A stretch of DNA of 64,000 nucleotides, from NCBI GenBank assembly GCA_963731105.1, contig CAVSUM010000016.1, positions 1 through 64,000 of the forward strand, read 5' to 3'. Position numbers and translations under genes: made by a program. Source of the DNA: RPQJ01 sp963731105 (GTDB taxonomy: Bacteria > Pseudomonadota > Gammaproteobacteria > Steroidobacterales > Steroidobacteraceae). Below, one piece after another: positions 45,340 to 59,316 of the stretch (positions within the stretch are counted from its first letter, which is position 1; every line of letters starts with the position of its first letter). Under the pieces are notes generated by a model. That model was not told where the DNA came from. It was given only the letters and a program-made list of their open reading frames with translations, and searched no databases.

Positions 45340-48300
45340 TCAGACCGCCGCGAGGCGCATGGCCTCGTCCACGTCCACCGCCACCAGCCGCGACACGCCG
45401 GGCTCGTTCATGGTCACGCCCAGCAGCTGGTTGGCAAGCTCCATGGTGGACTTGTTGTGCGTCACGAACACGAACTGCACGCGGCTCGACATGTCGCGCA
45501 CGATCTCGCAGAAGCGGCCGACGTTGTTCTCGTCGAGCGGCGCGTCCACCTCGTCGAGCAGGCAGAACGGCGCGGGGTTCAGTTCGAAGATCGAGAACAC
45601 CAGCGCCACTGCGGTGAGGGCCTTCTCGCCGCCGGAGAGCATGCTGATCGAGCTGTTCCGCTTGCCCGGCGGCCGCGCCATGATCGCCACGCCGGACTCG
45701 AGCACGTCCTCGCCGACCAGCTCCAGGTAGGCCGTGCCGCCGCCGAACAGCCGCGGGAATTTGTCCTGCAGGCCGGTGTTGACGCGATCGAAGGTGTCCT
45801 GGAAGCGGCTGCGCGTCTCCCGGTCGATCTTGCGGATGGCGTCCTCCAGCGTCGAGAGCGCGTCGGTGAGGTCGGTGAACTGGCGATCGAGGTATTCCTT
45901 GCGCTCGGACTGCTCACGGAACTCGTCGATCGCGGCCAGGTTCACCTGCCCCAGGCGCTCGATCTTCTCGGCGATCTCGGCGAGGCGCTGCTCCCAGGCC
46001 GTCACGTCGGCCTCGGGCACCAGCGCCGCGACGACCTCGGCCAGTTCGAGTCGCGTGGCCGCGAACTGCTCGAGCAGCGTCTCGCGGCGCAGCCGCAGCT
46101 CCTGCACCGAGAACTTGACGTTCTCGAGCAGGTCACGGGCGTCCTGCACCGCGGACTCGGCACCGACGCGTCGCTCGTCGAGGTCGCGCAGGCTGGCGTC
46201 CACTGCCTCGAGCGCGCGGCGAGCCTCGCCGAGCTCGGCCTCGACCGCGACGCGCAGCTGCAGCGCCGATTCCAGCGACTCCTTGTGCTGGCCTTCCGAG
46301 GTCTCGCTGGCAGCAAGCTGACCGTCGAGGTCGGCGCGGCGCGATTCGTACTGCGTGATCTGCCCATCGAGCCGCGTCAGGCCCGCGAGCAGCGACGCGT
46401 GGCCGGTGCGCCGCGACTCGACGCGGATGGCGACCTCGCGCGCGGCATTGCGGTCCTGCTCGGCGCGCTGGCGCGCCGCGAGCAGCGCGTCGCGCAGCCG
46501 GTCGCGCTCCTCTTCGAGCACCCGGCGCTGCTCCTCGAGTTCGGCCATGCGCGCCACGGCTTCCTCGAGCCTGGCCCGCGCCGAGCGGTTGCCGGCGTTG
46601 GCGCTGTCGAGGGCGCTGCCGAGTTCGTTCAGCTCGAGCGTAAGCTGCTGCATGCGAGCGCCGCGCTGCTCCGCCTTGGCGCGCAGCGAGTCGAGCTGCG
46701 CGCGCAGGTTCATGTGCGCGGCGCCGCTGCGCGACAACTGCCCCTGTTCGTCGGCCAGCCGGTCCTCCGTTTCGCGCACGCGGCCGCGGACGGCTTCGAG
46801 TTCCTCGTCCGTGGCGCGGCTGCGCCCCTGCAGCGACTCGAGCTCGGCGCGTTCGCGCCGCAGCGACTGCTCGCGCTCGAGCACGCCCTCGTGTGCATCG
46901 CGGTCGCGACTCACCCGCAGCCAGTCCGCGCCGAGCCAGAGGCCGTCGCGGGTGATGACCGACTGGCCGGCGCGCAGGCGCGGCCGCACCGCGAGCGCCT
47001 CGGCGAGCGTGTCGGTGGCGACGATCCCCTCGAACAGCGCATCGAGTCCTGCCGGCCCCCTGACGCGCGCGCGCAGGCTGCCGGCGTCATGGCCGCTGCC
47101 TGCCGGCCCCTGCGCGCCGGCGAAGAACGTCACCGTGCCCGCCGTCAGGCTTTCCAGCACGCCCGCTATGTCGTCGATCGAATCGACGCACACTGCCTCG
47201 AGGTACGTGCCGAGCACCGTCTCGACGGCACGATCCCAGCCGGCATCCACCGTGAGCTGGCGCGCGAGCCGCGGATTGCCACCGAGTCCACGGGACTCGA
47301 GCCAGTCGACCACCTTGCCCTGGCCCTGGCCGAGCGCTGCCCGCTGCAGCGCCTCGAGGGACACGATGCGGCCCTCGGCGTCCTGCACCTGCGCGCCGCG
47401 CCGTGCGCGACGCCTCGGCCAGCTCGCGTTCCCGGCTGCGCTCGCCCTGCAACGTCGCGACCAGGCCGGCCATGCGCTCGCGCAGCGCATCGATGCCCGA
47501 GCGTGCCTCCGCTTCGTTGCGCTCGACCTCGGCCAGCGTGGTGGCGACATCGGCCGCCGACAGCGCCGTGTGCTCGCCGCCGGCCCGCTCACGCTGCGCG
47601 ACGAGTCGCCGCAGCTGGTTGTCCATTTCCTCGAGGCGGGCGCGCTCCGCTTCCGCGGCCGACGATGCCGTGCGCAGCGACTGGTTGAACTGTTCCCAGC
47701 GCTCCTGCCAGGCCTGCATGGCGGCTTCGGCCGCGGCAAGCGCCGTCGCCGCCGCATCCTCCGCGGCCCGCGCGGACTCGAGGCCCGGCTCGAGCTCGGC
47801 CAGCGCCGCCGCCAGCTCCTCGGCTTGCGCGGCGTCGCGCACCCGGTGCGCGGCGGCCTCCTGCAGCCCCTGCGCGATCTGTTCGAGTTCCTGTCGCTGC
47901 CGGCCGCGGATCTCGCGGGCATGCTCGATCGCCTGCTCCGCGCGCGAGATCTCGGCGCCGACCTGGTAGTAGCGACCCTGCACCTCGGACAACACCGCGC
48001 CGCGCGCGTCGTGGTCCTGCCGGGCGTGCTCGATCTGCGCCTCGAGCGACCGCTGTTCAGCCAGCGCCGCCTGCAGCGCGAGGTCGCGCTCGTTGAGGAT
48101 CGCCTGGCGCGCGCCGGATTCGCTCTCCACCTCTCGCAAGCGCAGCGCGAGCAGCTCGGCGTGCACTTGCCGTTCGTCCTGCTTCAGCGCCTGGTAGCGC
48201 CTCGCGGTGGCCGCCTGCCGCTGCAGGTGGCGCAGCTGCTTTTCCACCTCGTCGCGCAGGTCGGAGAGCCGCGCGAGGTTCTCGCGGGTATGCGCGATGC

Positions 48301-48847
48301 GCGTCTCGGTCTCCTTGCGCCGCTCCTTGTAGCGCGAGATGCCGGCCGCCTCCTCGAGGAATGCGCGCATCTCGTCGGCCTTGGCCTCGATGACGCGCGA
48401 AATCATGTTCTGCTCGATGATCGCGTAGCTGCGCGAGCCGAGGCCGGTGCCCAGGAACAGCTGCGTGATGTCCTTGCGGCGGCAGCGCACGCCGTTCAGG
48501 AAATAGGACGACTGGCCGTCGCGCGACACGACGCGCTTCAGCGACACCTCGGCGTAGGCGGCGTACTCGCCGCCGAGCTTGCCGTCGGAGTTGTCGAACA
48601 CCAGCTCGACCGAGGCCTGGCCCACCGGCTTGCGCGAGCCCGAGCCGTTGAAGATCACGTCGGCCATCGAGTCGCCGCGCAGGTGCTTGGCGGAGATCTC
48701 GCCCATGACCCAGCGCACGGCGTCGATGATGTTCGACTTGCCGCAGCCGTTGGGACCCACCACGCCGACCAGGCTGCTCGGGAAGCTGATCGTGGTCGGG
48801 TCCACGAAGGACTTGAAACCGGCCAGCTTGATCTTGGTCAGGCGCAT
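45340..48847 (-). CDS. smc: chromosome segregation protein SMC, one frame break
   Basis: About 1168 residues after correction. Walker A GPNGCGKSNIIDAVRWVMG at the N-terminus, a long Arg/Glu/Ala-rich coiled coil, a hinge (about 510-620; DSIDDIAGVLESLTAGTVTF), returning coil, then the signature LSGGEKALTAVALVFSIFEL and Walker B FCLLDEVDAPLDENNVGRF. The frame moves near 47395-47410, just before the hinge (QVQDAEGRIVSLEALQRAAL). Length 3n+1. SMC condenses and separates chromosomes with ScpA/ScpB. An intact smc is expected in a viable strain, so the break is probably an error. Confidence 0.92.
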
Positions 48848-48974
48848 CGTTCACCAGGCACGGGAGCGGTGGGAGAAGCGCGGAGTTTAAAAGAAAGTGA
48901 CGCCCCTCACAGCACCGCGCGCGACCCCGGCGCAGGCTGGTCGCGCGCCTGCCCGGCCGCCCCGCCGGAATGGG

Positions 48975-49002
48975 TAGACCGCGGGCGCTCGGTCTGTATA
49001 AT
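48975..49002 (+). promoter_or_regulatory. dksA promoter
   Basis: A perfect -10 TATAAT (48997-49002) has TAGACC (48975-48980) 16 bp upstream as a partial -35. It lies 34 bp before the dksA ATG, in the divergent gap between smc and dksA (48848-49035). A GC-rich discriminator (CCCGCG) follows the -10, the type of promoter that is itself sensitive to ppGpp/DksA (inference). Confidence 0.65.
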
Positions 49003-49035
49003 CCCGCGTCCTTCGATGTGTCCCCGGAGTCTGCA

Positions 49036-49780
49036 ATGCCCGTGAAGAAACCGTCTGCCAAGGCGTCCAAGGCCAAGAAGACAGTTTCTGTGAAGGCCGC
49101 CGCCAAGCCGGCGGCCCAGCCTGCCGCGAAGACCGCCGTCAAGGTCGTCCGTCAAGCCCGCTGCCAAGGCTGCCACGAAGGCGCCTGCCAAGGCCGTGGC
49201 GAAGGGCCACGCCGCGCCTGCTGCCCGGCCGGCGCACAAGCCGGCCGCCGCCAGGCCGGCTCCCGCGATCGCGAAGCGCCCCGCCGCCCCGGCGCCCAAG
49301 TCCAAGGATTTGGCCGCCGACGCTTACGACGCTGGCGCCAGCCTGCTCGCCGGGCCGCGCAACGTACAGCCGTACGTCTCGCGCAAGGGCGAGGAGTACA
49401 TGAGCAAGGAGCAGCTCGAGCATTTCCGCCACATCCTGTCGCTGTGGAAGCAGGACCTGATGCAGGAAGTCGACCGCACCATGCTGCACATGAAGGACGA
49501 GGCGGCCAACTTCCCCGACCCGAACGACCGCGCCACGCAGGAATCCGAGTTCAGTCTCGAGCTGCGTACCCGCGACCGTGAGCGCAAGCTGATCCGCAAG
49601 ATCGACGAGGCGCTGAAGCGCATCGAGGACGGCTCCTACGGCTTCTGCCTCGAGACCGGCGAGCCGATCGGCGTGAAGCGCCTCGAGGCGCGTCCCGTGG
49701 CGACACTGAGCGTCGAGGCGCAGGAACGGCGTGAGCGACGCGAAAAGCAGTTCGGCGACCGCGACGACTGGTACCGCTGA
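49036..49780 (+). CDS. dksA: RNA polymerase-binding transcription factor DksA with long basic N-terminal tail, one frame break
   Basis: The first ~100 residues are Lys/Ala/Pro-rich like histone H1 (KKPSAKASKAKKTVSVKAAA and AAARPAPAIAKRP). A one-base shift near 49148-49156 separates the two halves of this tail. The DksA core follows: MSKEQLEHFRHILSLWKQDL, the coiled coil with DPNDRATQESEFSLELRTRD, and the end EDGSYGFCLETGEPIGVKRL. Only one of the four zinc cysteines of E. coli DksA remains; the others are Thr, Ser and Ala, so this is the zinc-independent type. It binds the RNA polymerase secondary channel with ppGpp. Length 3n+1. Confidence 0.88.
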
Positions 49781-50730
49781 TCACGGCCGCACCTACCGCG
49801 GTCGTTTTGCGCCCTCCCCGAGCGGGCCGCTCCATTTCGGTTCCCTGGTCGCGGCCGTCGGCAGTTTTCTCGACGCCCGCACCCACGGTGGCACCTGGCT
49901 GGTCCGCATCGAGGACCTGGACCCGCCGCGCGAACGACCCGGTGCCGCCGAGGACATCCTGCGCACGCTCGAGCACTTCGGCCTGCACTGGGACGGGCCC
50001 GTGCTGCGACCAGAGCACCCGCGCCGACGCCTATGAATCCGCCCTCGCCCGACTGGCGCAATGCGGCGCGCTGCGCACCTGCTTTTGTACCCGCGCCCAG
50101 CTCACGGCACTGCCGGAAAACCAGCAACGAGCGTCGGGCGACGAGCTGTTCCACCCGCCCGAGTGCCTGGCCCGGACCGGGACGGGTCCGCCGCAACCCG
50201 CGCTGCGCCTGCGGGCCCCCGATTGCGACGTTGAGTTCGTGGACCGAGTCCAGGGATTGCAGCGGAGCAACGTGGCACGCACGGTGGGCGACTTCGTGCT
50301 GAAGCGTCGCGACGGGCCATACGCCTACCAGCTGGCAGTGGTCGTCGACGACGCCGAGCAGGGCATTACCGACGTGGTGCGCGGCGCCGACCTGCTCGGC
50401 AGCACCGCGCGCCAGATCGTGCTGCAGGACGCACTTCGGCTTCCACGACCGGCATACATGCATTTACCCATTGCAGTAGGTATGACGGGGCTTAAGCTCT
50501 CGAAGTCCGAAGACGCGCCGGCCCTGTCGCGCTCGTCGCCGGCGGCGCAGCTCGTCGCCGCGCTGGGCTTCCTGCGCCAGGCTCCGCCGGCCGGCCTCGG
50601 GCGCGCGTCGCTCGACGAGGTGTGGCGGTGGGCCATCAGCCATTGGCGCCCACAGTGCTGCGCCGGAGTGACGACGGACACAGTGACGCACGCGTGGGGC
50701 GTGCCGGCACCAAGAGGGAACGCCGAATGA
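49731..50730 (+). CDS. gluQ: glutamyl-Q tRNA(Asp) synthetase, one frame break
   Basis: GTG start 50 bases before the dksA stop. The class I HIGH-like motif is in RFAPSPSGPLHFGSLVAAVG, followed by TWLVRIEDLDPPRERPGAAE. The frame moves by one base near 50013 to STRADAYESALARLAQCGAL, then a zinc site (CFCTRAQ and the later ECL), GPYAYQLAVVVDDAEQGITD and the KMSKS-like KLSKSEDAPAL. Length 3n+1. It attaches glutamate to queuosine in tRNA(Asp). dksA followed by gluQ is a conserved pair in gammaproteobacteria. Confidence 0.87.
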
Positions 50731-51263
50731 CCGCCAAGCCCAAGTCGACCCGCAAATCCCGCAGCTCGGCCGCGGCGGACACTCCGAAAGGCGCTGCCCA
50801 GCGCGTGATCCGCAAGTACCCGAATCGGCGCCTGTACGACACCGTCGAGAGCCGCTACGTGACGCTGGCGGACATCCGCCGGCTGGTCGTCGAGCGTGTC
50901 GACTTCGTGGTGCTGGATCGCAAGACCCAGCAGGACATCACGCGCAGCATCCTGCTGCAGGTGATCGCCGAGCAGGAAGGCGCCGGCGAATCACTGATGA
51001 GCCGCGACTTCCTCGCGCAGGTGATCCGCAGCTATGGCAGCGGCCTGCACGACTTCGTGGGCCGCTACCTCGACGAGAGCATCCAGCTGTTCGCCAAGGA
51101 ACAGCGCGAGCTGCGCGACCGCTTCAAGAACGTGGTCGGCATCGACCCGCTCGAGACCGTCACCAGCGTGGCGCAGAAGAACTACCAGCGCTGGAAGTCG
51201 CTGCAGGAAGAGGTATTCAGCCGGTTGCCCGGCCCGTGGGGACGGGACAAAGAGAAGGAATAG
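50727..51263 (+). CDS. phaR: PhaR-type polyhydroxyalkanoate synthesis regulator
   Basis: 178 residues, overlapping the gluQ stop (ATGA). After a basic, Ser/Ala-rich head comes the conserved PHB/PHA accumulation regulator DNA-binding domain: VIRKYPNRRLYDTVESRYVT, LADIRRLVVERVDFVVLDRK and TQQDITRSILLQVIAEQE. A C-terminal part rich in Phe and Arg (FVGRYLDESIQLFAKEQREL) may contact polymer or partner. In polymer-storing bacteria PhaR represses phasin genes until PHA is bound. No phaC or phasin gene is in the window, so the link to PHA is family knowledge only. Confidence 0.82.
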   Translation: MTAKPKSTRKSRSSAAADTPKGAAQRVIRKYPNRRLYDTVESRYVTLADIRRLVVERVDFVVLDRKTQQDITRSILLQVIAEQEGAGESLMSRDFLAQVIRSYGSGLHDFVGRYLDESIQLFAKEQRELRDRFKNVVGIDPLETVTSVAQKNYQRWKSLQEEVFSRLPGPWGRDKEKE

Positions 51264-51269
51264 GAAAGC

Positions 51270-51330
51270 GGGTAATGACCAGGGGGTAGGGGGTAGTCCG
51301 ACACTATCCCCTACCCCCTGGTCATTACCC
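51270..51330. terminator. 28-bp near-perfect palindrome between convergent phaR and pnp
   Basis: Arms 51270-51297 and 51303-51330 pair with one mismatch around the loop CCGAC. Each arm includes GGTAATGACC and a G-rich part with two GGGGGTA heptamers. It lies seven bases after the phaR stop and 17 bases beyond the pnp stop, so it could end transcription from both sides. There is no T-run after either arm, so it may instead be a REP-like or repeat-derived element. Confidence 0.65.
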
Positions 51331-51346
51331 CCTGGCGTCGGCGGCG

Positions 51347-53431
51347 TCAGGCGTCGACGTCGCGCATCGACAGGCGCACGCGGCCCTGGCGGTCGACCTC
51401 GAGCACCTTGACGCGCACCACGTCGCCTTCCTTGAGCTTGTCGCTGACGCGCTCGACGCGCTCATCGCTGATCTGCGAGATGTGCACCAGGCCGTCCTTG
51501 CCGGGCAGGATCTGCACGAACGCGCCGAAGTCCATCAGGCGCACGACCTTGCCCTCGTAGATCGCACCGACTTCGACGTCGGAGACGATCAGCTCGACGC
51601 GGCGCAGCGCCTCGCGGCCTGCGGCACCGTTGACCGAGGCGATCTTGACCGTGCCGTCGTTGTCGATGTCGATGGTCGTGCCGGTCTCCTCGGTGATGGC
51701 GCGGATCACCGCGCCGCCCTTGCCGATGACCTCGCGGATCTTCTCCGGGTCGATCTTGATCGTGATGATCGTCGGCGCCCACTCCGACATCTGCGGGCGA
51801 GCCGCCGCGATCACCTTGTTCATCTCGCCGAGGATGTGCAGGCGCGCCTTGTGCGCGCGGTCGAGGGCGACCTGCATGATTTCGCGGGTGATGCCCTCGA
51901 TCTTGATGTCCATCTGCAGCGCGGTGACGCCGTCCGCCGTGCCGGCGACCTTGAAGTCCATGTCGCCGAGGTGGTCCTCGTCGCCCAGGATGTCGGTCAG
52001 CACCTCGAACTTGCCTTCCTCGAGCACCAGGCCCATCGCGATGCCCGCGACCGGCGCCTTGATCGGCACGCCGGCGTCCATCAGCGCGAGGCTGGTGCCG
52101 CACACCGACGCCATGGAGCTCGAGCCGTTCGACTCGAGGATCTCGGACACCACGCGGATCACGTACGGGAAGGTGGCCATGTCCGGCATCACGGCGAGGA
52201 CGCCGCGGCGCGCGAGGTTGCCGTGGCCGATCTCGCGGCGCTTCGGCGAGCCCATCATGCCCGTCTCGCCGACGCAGAACGGCGGGAAGTTGTAGTGCAG
52301 CATGAACGGCTCTTTGCGTTCGCCGATCAGGGCATCGATCAGCTGCGCGTCGCGGCCGGTGCCGAGCGTGGTGGTGACCAGCGCCTGCGTCTCGCCACGG
52401 GTGAACAGCGCCGAACCGTGCGTGCGCGGCAGCACGCCGGTCTGCACGGTGATCTGGCGCACCGTGTTCATGTCGCGGCCGTCGATGCGCGGCTCGCCCG
52501 CGAGGATGCGACGGCGCACGAGGTTGTACTCGAGCATGCCGAGCTGGTCGTTCACCTTGCGGGCCTCGAACTTCGGCGACTCGCCGCCGGCCAGCGCCTC
52601 GATGGTGGCCTTCTTGATTTCGCCGACGCGCGCATAGCGCGTCTGCTTGTCGGTGATCTTGTACGCCTCGCCCAGTGCGGCTTCAGCGTGCGCAGCCACG
52701 GCGGTCACCAGTTCCGCGGGCACGGCGGCCGGCGTCCAGTCCCAGGCCGGCTTGCCGGCGTCCGCAGCGAGTTCCTTGATCGCCTTGATGGCGACCTGCA
52801 TCTGCTCGTGGCCGAACACCACGGCGCCGAGCATCACCGCCTCGGAGAGCATCTGCGCCTGCGACTCGACCATCAGCACCGCGTCGGCCGTGCCGGCCAC
52901 GACGAGGTCGAGCTGCGAGGTCTGCAGGTCCTTGACGGTCGGGTTCAGCAGGTACTGGCCGTCACGGTAGCCCACCTTGGCAGCGCCAATCGGGCCGCGG
53001 AACGGGATGCCGGAAATGGCCAGCGCCGCCGACGCGCCCAGCAGCGCCGGAATGTCGGAGTCGATGTCGGGGTCGAGCGACACGACGGTCGCGACCACCT
53101 GGACTTCGTTGAAGAAGCCCTCGGGGAACAGCGGCCGGATCGGGCGGTCGATGAGGCGCGAGGTCAGCGTCTCTTTCTCGGTGGGACGCCCTTCGCGCTT
53201 GAAGAAGCCGCCGGGGATGCGGCCGGCCGCGTACGTCTTCTCGACGTAGTTGACCGTCAGCGGGAAGAAGTCCTTGTTGGCGTCGGCGGCCTTGCGGGCC
53301 ACGGCCGTGACGAGCACCGAGGTGTCGCCCATGGAGACGAGCACCGCGCCGCCCGCCTGCCGGGCCATGCGGCCGGTCTCGAGCGTGACGATGTGCGGGC
53401 CGTACTGAAAGGTTTTCTTGTGGACGGTCAC
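51347..53431 (-). CDS. pnp: polyribonucleotide nucleotidyltransferase (PNPase)
   Basis: 694 residues from the GTG at 53431 (VTVHKKTFQYGPHIVTLETG). Two RNase PH domains (GRIPGGFFKREGRPTEKETL; DMDFKVAGTADGVTALQMDI with catalytic Asp residues), a KH domain (IREVIGKGGAVIRAITEETG) and an S1 domain (GAIYEGKVVRLMDFGAFVQI) are in normal order. It degrades mRNA 3' to 5' by phosphorolysis and in other bacteria limits its own message. It follows rpsO with a GC-rich hairpin in between. A longer upstream frame exists but lacks family residues. Intact. Confidence 0.95.
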   Translation of the reverse strand: MTVHKKTFQYGPHIVTLETGRMARQAGGAVLVSMGDTSVLVTAVARKAADANKDFFPLTVNYVEKTYAAGRIPGGFFKREGRPTEKETLTSRLIDRPIRPLFPEGFFNEVQVVATVVSLDPDIDSDIPALLGASAALAISGIPFRGPIGAAKVGYRDGQYLLNPTVKDLQTSQLDLVVAGTADAVLMVESQAQMLSEAVMLGAVVFGHEQMQVAIKAIKELAADAGKPAWDWTPAAVPAELVTAVAAHAEAALGEAYKITDKQTRYARVGEIKKATIEALAGGESPKFEARKVNDQLGMLEYNLVRRRILAGEPRIDGRDMNTVRQITVQTGVLPRTHGSALFTRGETQALVTTTLGTGRDAQLIDALIGERKEPFMLHYNFPPFCVGETGMMGSPKRREIGHGNLARRGVLAVMPDMATFPYVIRVVSEILESNGSSSMASVCGTSLALMDAGVPIKAPVAGIAMGLVLEEGKFEVLTDILGDEDHLGDMDFKVAGTADGVTALQMDIKIEGITREIMQVALDRAHKARLHILGEMNKVIAAARPQMSEWAPTIITIKIDPEKIREVIGKGGAVIRAITEETGTTIDIDNDGTVKIASVNGAAGREALRRVELIVSDVEVGAIYEGKVVRLMDFGAFVQILPGKDGLVHISQISDERVERVSDKLKEGDVVRVKVLEVDRQGRVRLSMRDVDA

Positions 53432-53477
53432 GGTAGTGTCCAGTGCTGCTGAAGCTTGGTGGGGAGCAGAAACGAAT

Positions 53478-53498
53478 CCGGCCCGCAAGGCGGGCCGG
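53478..53498 (-). terminator. rpsO-pnp intergenic hairpin
   Basis: CCGGCCCGC - AAG - GCGGGCCGG, a perfect 9-bp stem just after the rpsO stop and 47 bp before the pnp start. There is no long T-run. In E. coli the same interval holds an rpsO terminator and an RNase III hairpin through which PNPase controls itself; this hairpin is well placed for either role. Confidence 0.6.
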
Positions 53499-53507
53499 AG
53501 GAAGTGG

Positions 53508-53777
53508 TCAGCGGCGCAAGCCGAGCTTGCTTACGACGTCCTGATAGCGCGCCAGGTCGGTGCCCTTCAGGAAGTCGAGCAGCTTGCGGCGCTGCGTGAC
53601 GAGCTTGAGCAGCCCGCGGCGCGACGAGTGGTCGCTCTTGTGCACGTTGAAGTGCTCGCTCAGGTCGTTGATGCGCGCGGAGAGCAGCGCGATCTGGACT
53701 TCGGGCGAACCCGTGTCGTTGGTGCCGCGGCTGTGGCCGCTGACGATCTCCGCCTTGCGCTCGGTGGACAGTGCCAT
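53508..53777 (-). CDS. rpsO: 30S ribosomal protein S15
   Basis: 89 residues, exact family size. It starts MALSTERKAEIVSGHSRG and has the rRNA-binding stretch LSEHFNVHKSDHSSRRGLLK and the end LARYQDVVSKLGLRR. It binds the central domain of 16S rRNA early in 30S assembly. It sits between truB and pnp as in E. coli. Confidence 0.97.
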   Translation of the reverse strand: MALSTERKAEIVSGHSRGTNDTGSPEVQIALLSARINDLSEHFNVHKSDHSSRRGLLKLVTQRRKLLDFLKGTDLARYQDVVSKLGLRR

Positions 53778-53820
53778 CGTAAGGAATCCTCGACCTGCTT
53801 AACCTTGGTGTGAGCCGCGC

Positions 53821-53850
53821 ATTCTAAACTGCAAGGCGATGATTTCTCAA
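53821..53850 (-). promoter_or_regulatory. rpsO promoter
   Basis: Minus-strand TTGAGA and TAGAAT with an 18-bp spacer, overlapping the last four bases of truB (53847-53850). A separate rpsO promoter at this place is known in E. coli. Confidence 0.6.
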
Positions 53851-54821
53851 GCCGTTTCGGCTGGGGGGCCGGAGGCACCGGATACGAACAGCCGCGCGAC
53901 GCGCAGGCCGCCGCCGGGCGCGGCTTCGACCAGGCCCAGGAACAGGCCCGACACGTCGTAGGCGCGTCCCTGCATAGCCTCGCCCGGGATCGCGAGCGGC
54001 AGCACTCGCCCCTGCCGCAGGTGCAGGCTCGACTGCAGGTCGAGGTCGATGCGCGGCAGCGCCGGAAACGCGGCATCGACCGGCAGCAGCCAGTCCGGAC
54101 GCTGGTCATCGGCGGGACCCTCGGCGGCCCAGGCCTCGATGGCCTCGAGCGACACCATCGCGCCGGGCGCGAACGGCTCGACCCACAGGCGGCGCAACGC
54201 ACCGAGGTGCCCCTCGGTGGCGAGCCCGGCCGCGATCTCCTCGCCGAGCACGCGCACGTAGGTGCCCTTGGAACAGTCCACCTCGAACTCGATGCAGCCG
54301 TCCTGCCAGGACAGCACCGCCAGGCGCTGGATGGTGATGCGGCGTGGCTCGCGCTCGACCTCCTCGCCGCGTCGCGCCAGTTCGTACAGCGGCCGACCGT
54401 CGCGCTTCAGGGCCGAATACATCGGCGGCACCTGGTCACGGCTGCCAGTGAGGCCGGCCAGCACGGCGCCGAGCCGGGCGAGGTCGGGTGCCGGGATCGG
54501 TGCGGAGCGCACCGGCTGGCCGTCCGCATCGCCGGTGTCGGTGGCGGTGCCGAGCACGAGCCGGGCCCGATACGCCTTGGCCGAGCCCAGCAGCTGCCCG
54601 CAGGCCTTGGTCGCCTGGCCGAAACACAGCGGCAGCATGCCGGTGGCCATCGGATCGAGGGTGCCGGCATGGCCGGCCTTGGCGGCGCGCAGCAGGCGCC
54701 GTACCCGCTGCAGCGCGGGTGTCGAGCCCAGCCCCATCGGCTTGTCGAGCAGCACGATGCCGTCCAGGTCCCGCCAGCGCGGACGGTTGCCCGCGCCCGA
54801 AGCGGTCGTGGCCGCGGTCAC
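53847..54821 (-). CDS. truB: tRNA pseudouridine(55) synthase
   Basis: 324 residues from GTG 54821, overlapping the rbfA stop (GTGA). IVLLDKPMGLGSTPALQRVR, the catalytic aspartate in GHAGTLDPMATGMLPLCFG (about residue 57), YRARLVLGTATDTGDADG and VDCSKGTYVRVLGEEIAAGL are all TruB signatures; a PUA-type C-terminal domain follows. It makes pseudouridine at position 55 of tRNAs. Intact. Confidence 0.94.
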   Translation of the reverse strand: MTAATTASGAGNRPRWRDLDGIVLLDKPMGLGSTPALQRVRRLLRAAKAGHAGTLDPMATGMLPLCFGQATKACGQLLGSAKAYRARLVLGTATDTGDADGQPVRSAPIPAPDLARLGAVLAGLTGSRDQVPPMYSALKRDGRPLYELARRGEEVEREPRRITIQRLAVLSWQDGCIEFEVDCSKGTYVRVLGEEIAAGLATEGHLGALRRLWVEPFAPGAMVSLEAIEAWAAEGPADDQRPDWLLPVDAAFPALPRIDLDLQSSLHLRQGRVLPLAIPGEAMQGRAYDVSGLFLGLVEAAPGGGLRVARLFVSGASGPPAETA

Positions 54822-55228
54822 TTGGCTTCGTCGTCGCCTGGCGCGTCTTCCGGCACAGCGTCGCCGTGGCGCGCGGCATCCTCGCGCACGGCGAGCGTGA
54901 TCAGGTCATCGAGGCGGTGGCCGCGCTCGAGCTCGACGTCGGGCTGGAAATGGATGTGCGGCGCGATGCGCAGCCGCAGCGCGCGCCCGAGCGGCCCGCG
55001 CAGGTAGCTCGCGGCCTCGTCGAGGATCTCCTGCTGCAGCGGATCGTGCGAGTCGCCGGTGAGCAGCTCGAAGTGCACCCAGGCGTGCGACAGGTCGTGC
55101 GACATCTTCACGTGCGTGATGGTCACCGGCTTGAGGCGCGGGTCGCGCACCTCGCGTCGCAGCAGCTCGGCGAGCGTCCGCTGCACCTGCTCGGCGACGC
55201 GATGCGCCCTGGGGATCTCACGCGGCAT
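54818..55228 (-). CDS. rbfA: ribosome-binding factor A
   Basis: 136 residues. The KH-like fold begins RAHRVAEQVQRTLAELLRRE, with VRDPRLKPVTITHVKMSHDL, LRGPLGRALRLRIAPHIHFQ and the acidic tail. RbfA helps mature the 5' end of 16S rRNA in the 30S subunit, especially in the cold. It lies seven bases after infB. Confidence 0.93.
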   Translation of the reverse strand: MPREIPRAHRVAEQVQRTLAELLRREVRDPRLKPVTITHVKMSHDLSHAWVHFELLTGDSHDPLQQEILDEAASYLRGPLGRALRLRIAPHIHFQPDVELERGHRLDDLITLAVREDAARHGDAVPEDAPGDDEAK

Positions 55229-55235
55229 CGTGGCC

Positions 55236-57776
<2,541 letters not shown>

Positions 57777-57788
57777 GGGGACCTCCGG

Positions 57789-59291
<1,503 letters not shown>

Positions 59292-59316
59292 CTCGCGTCC
59301 TCCCGCTGCGCGGGGA

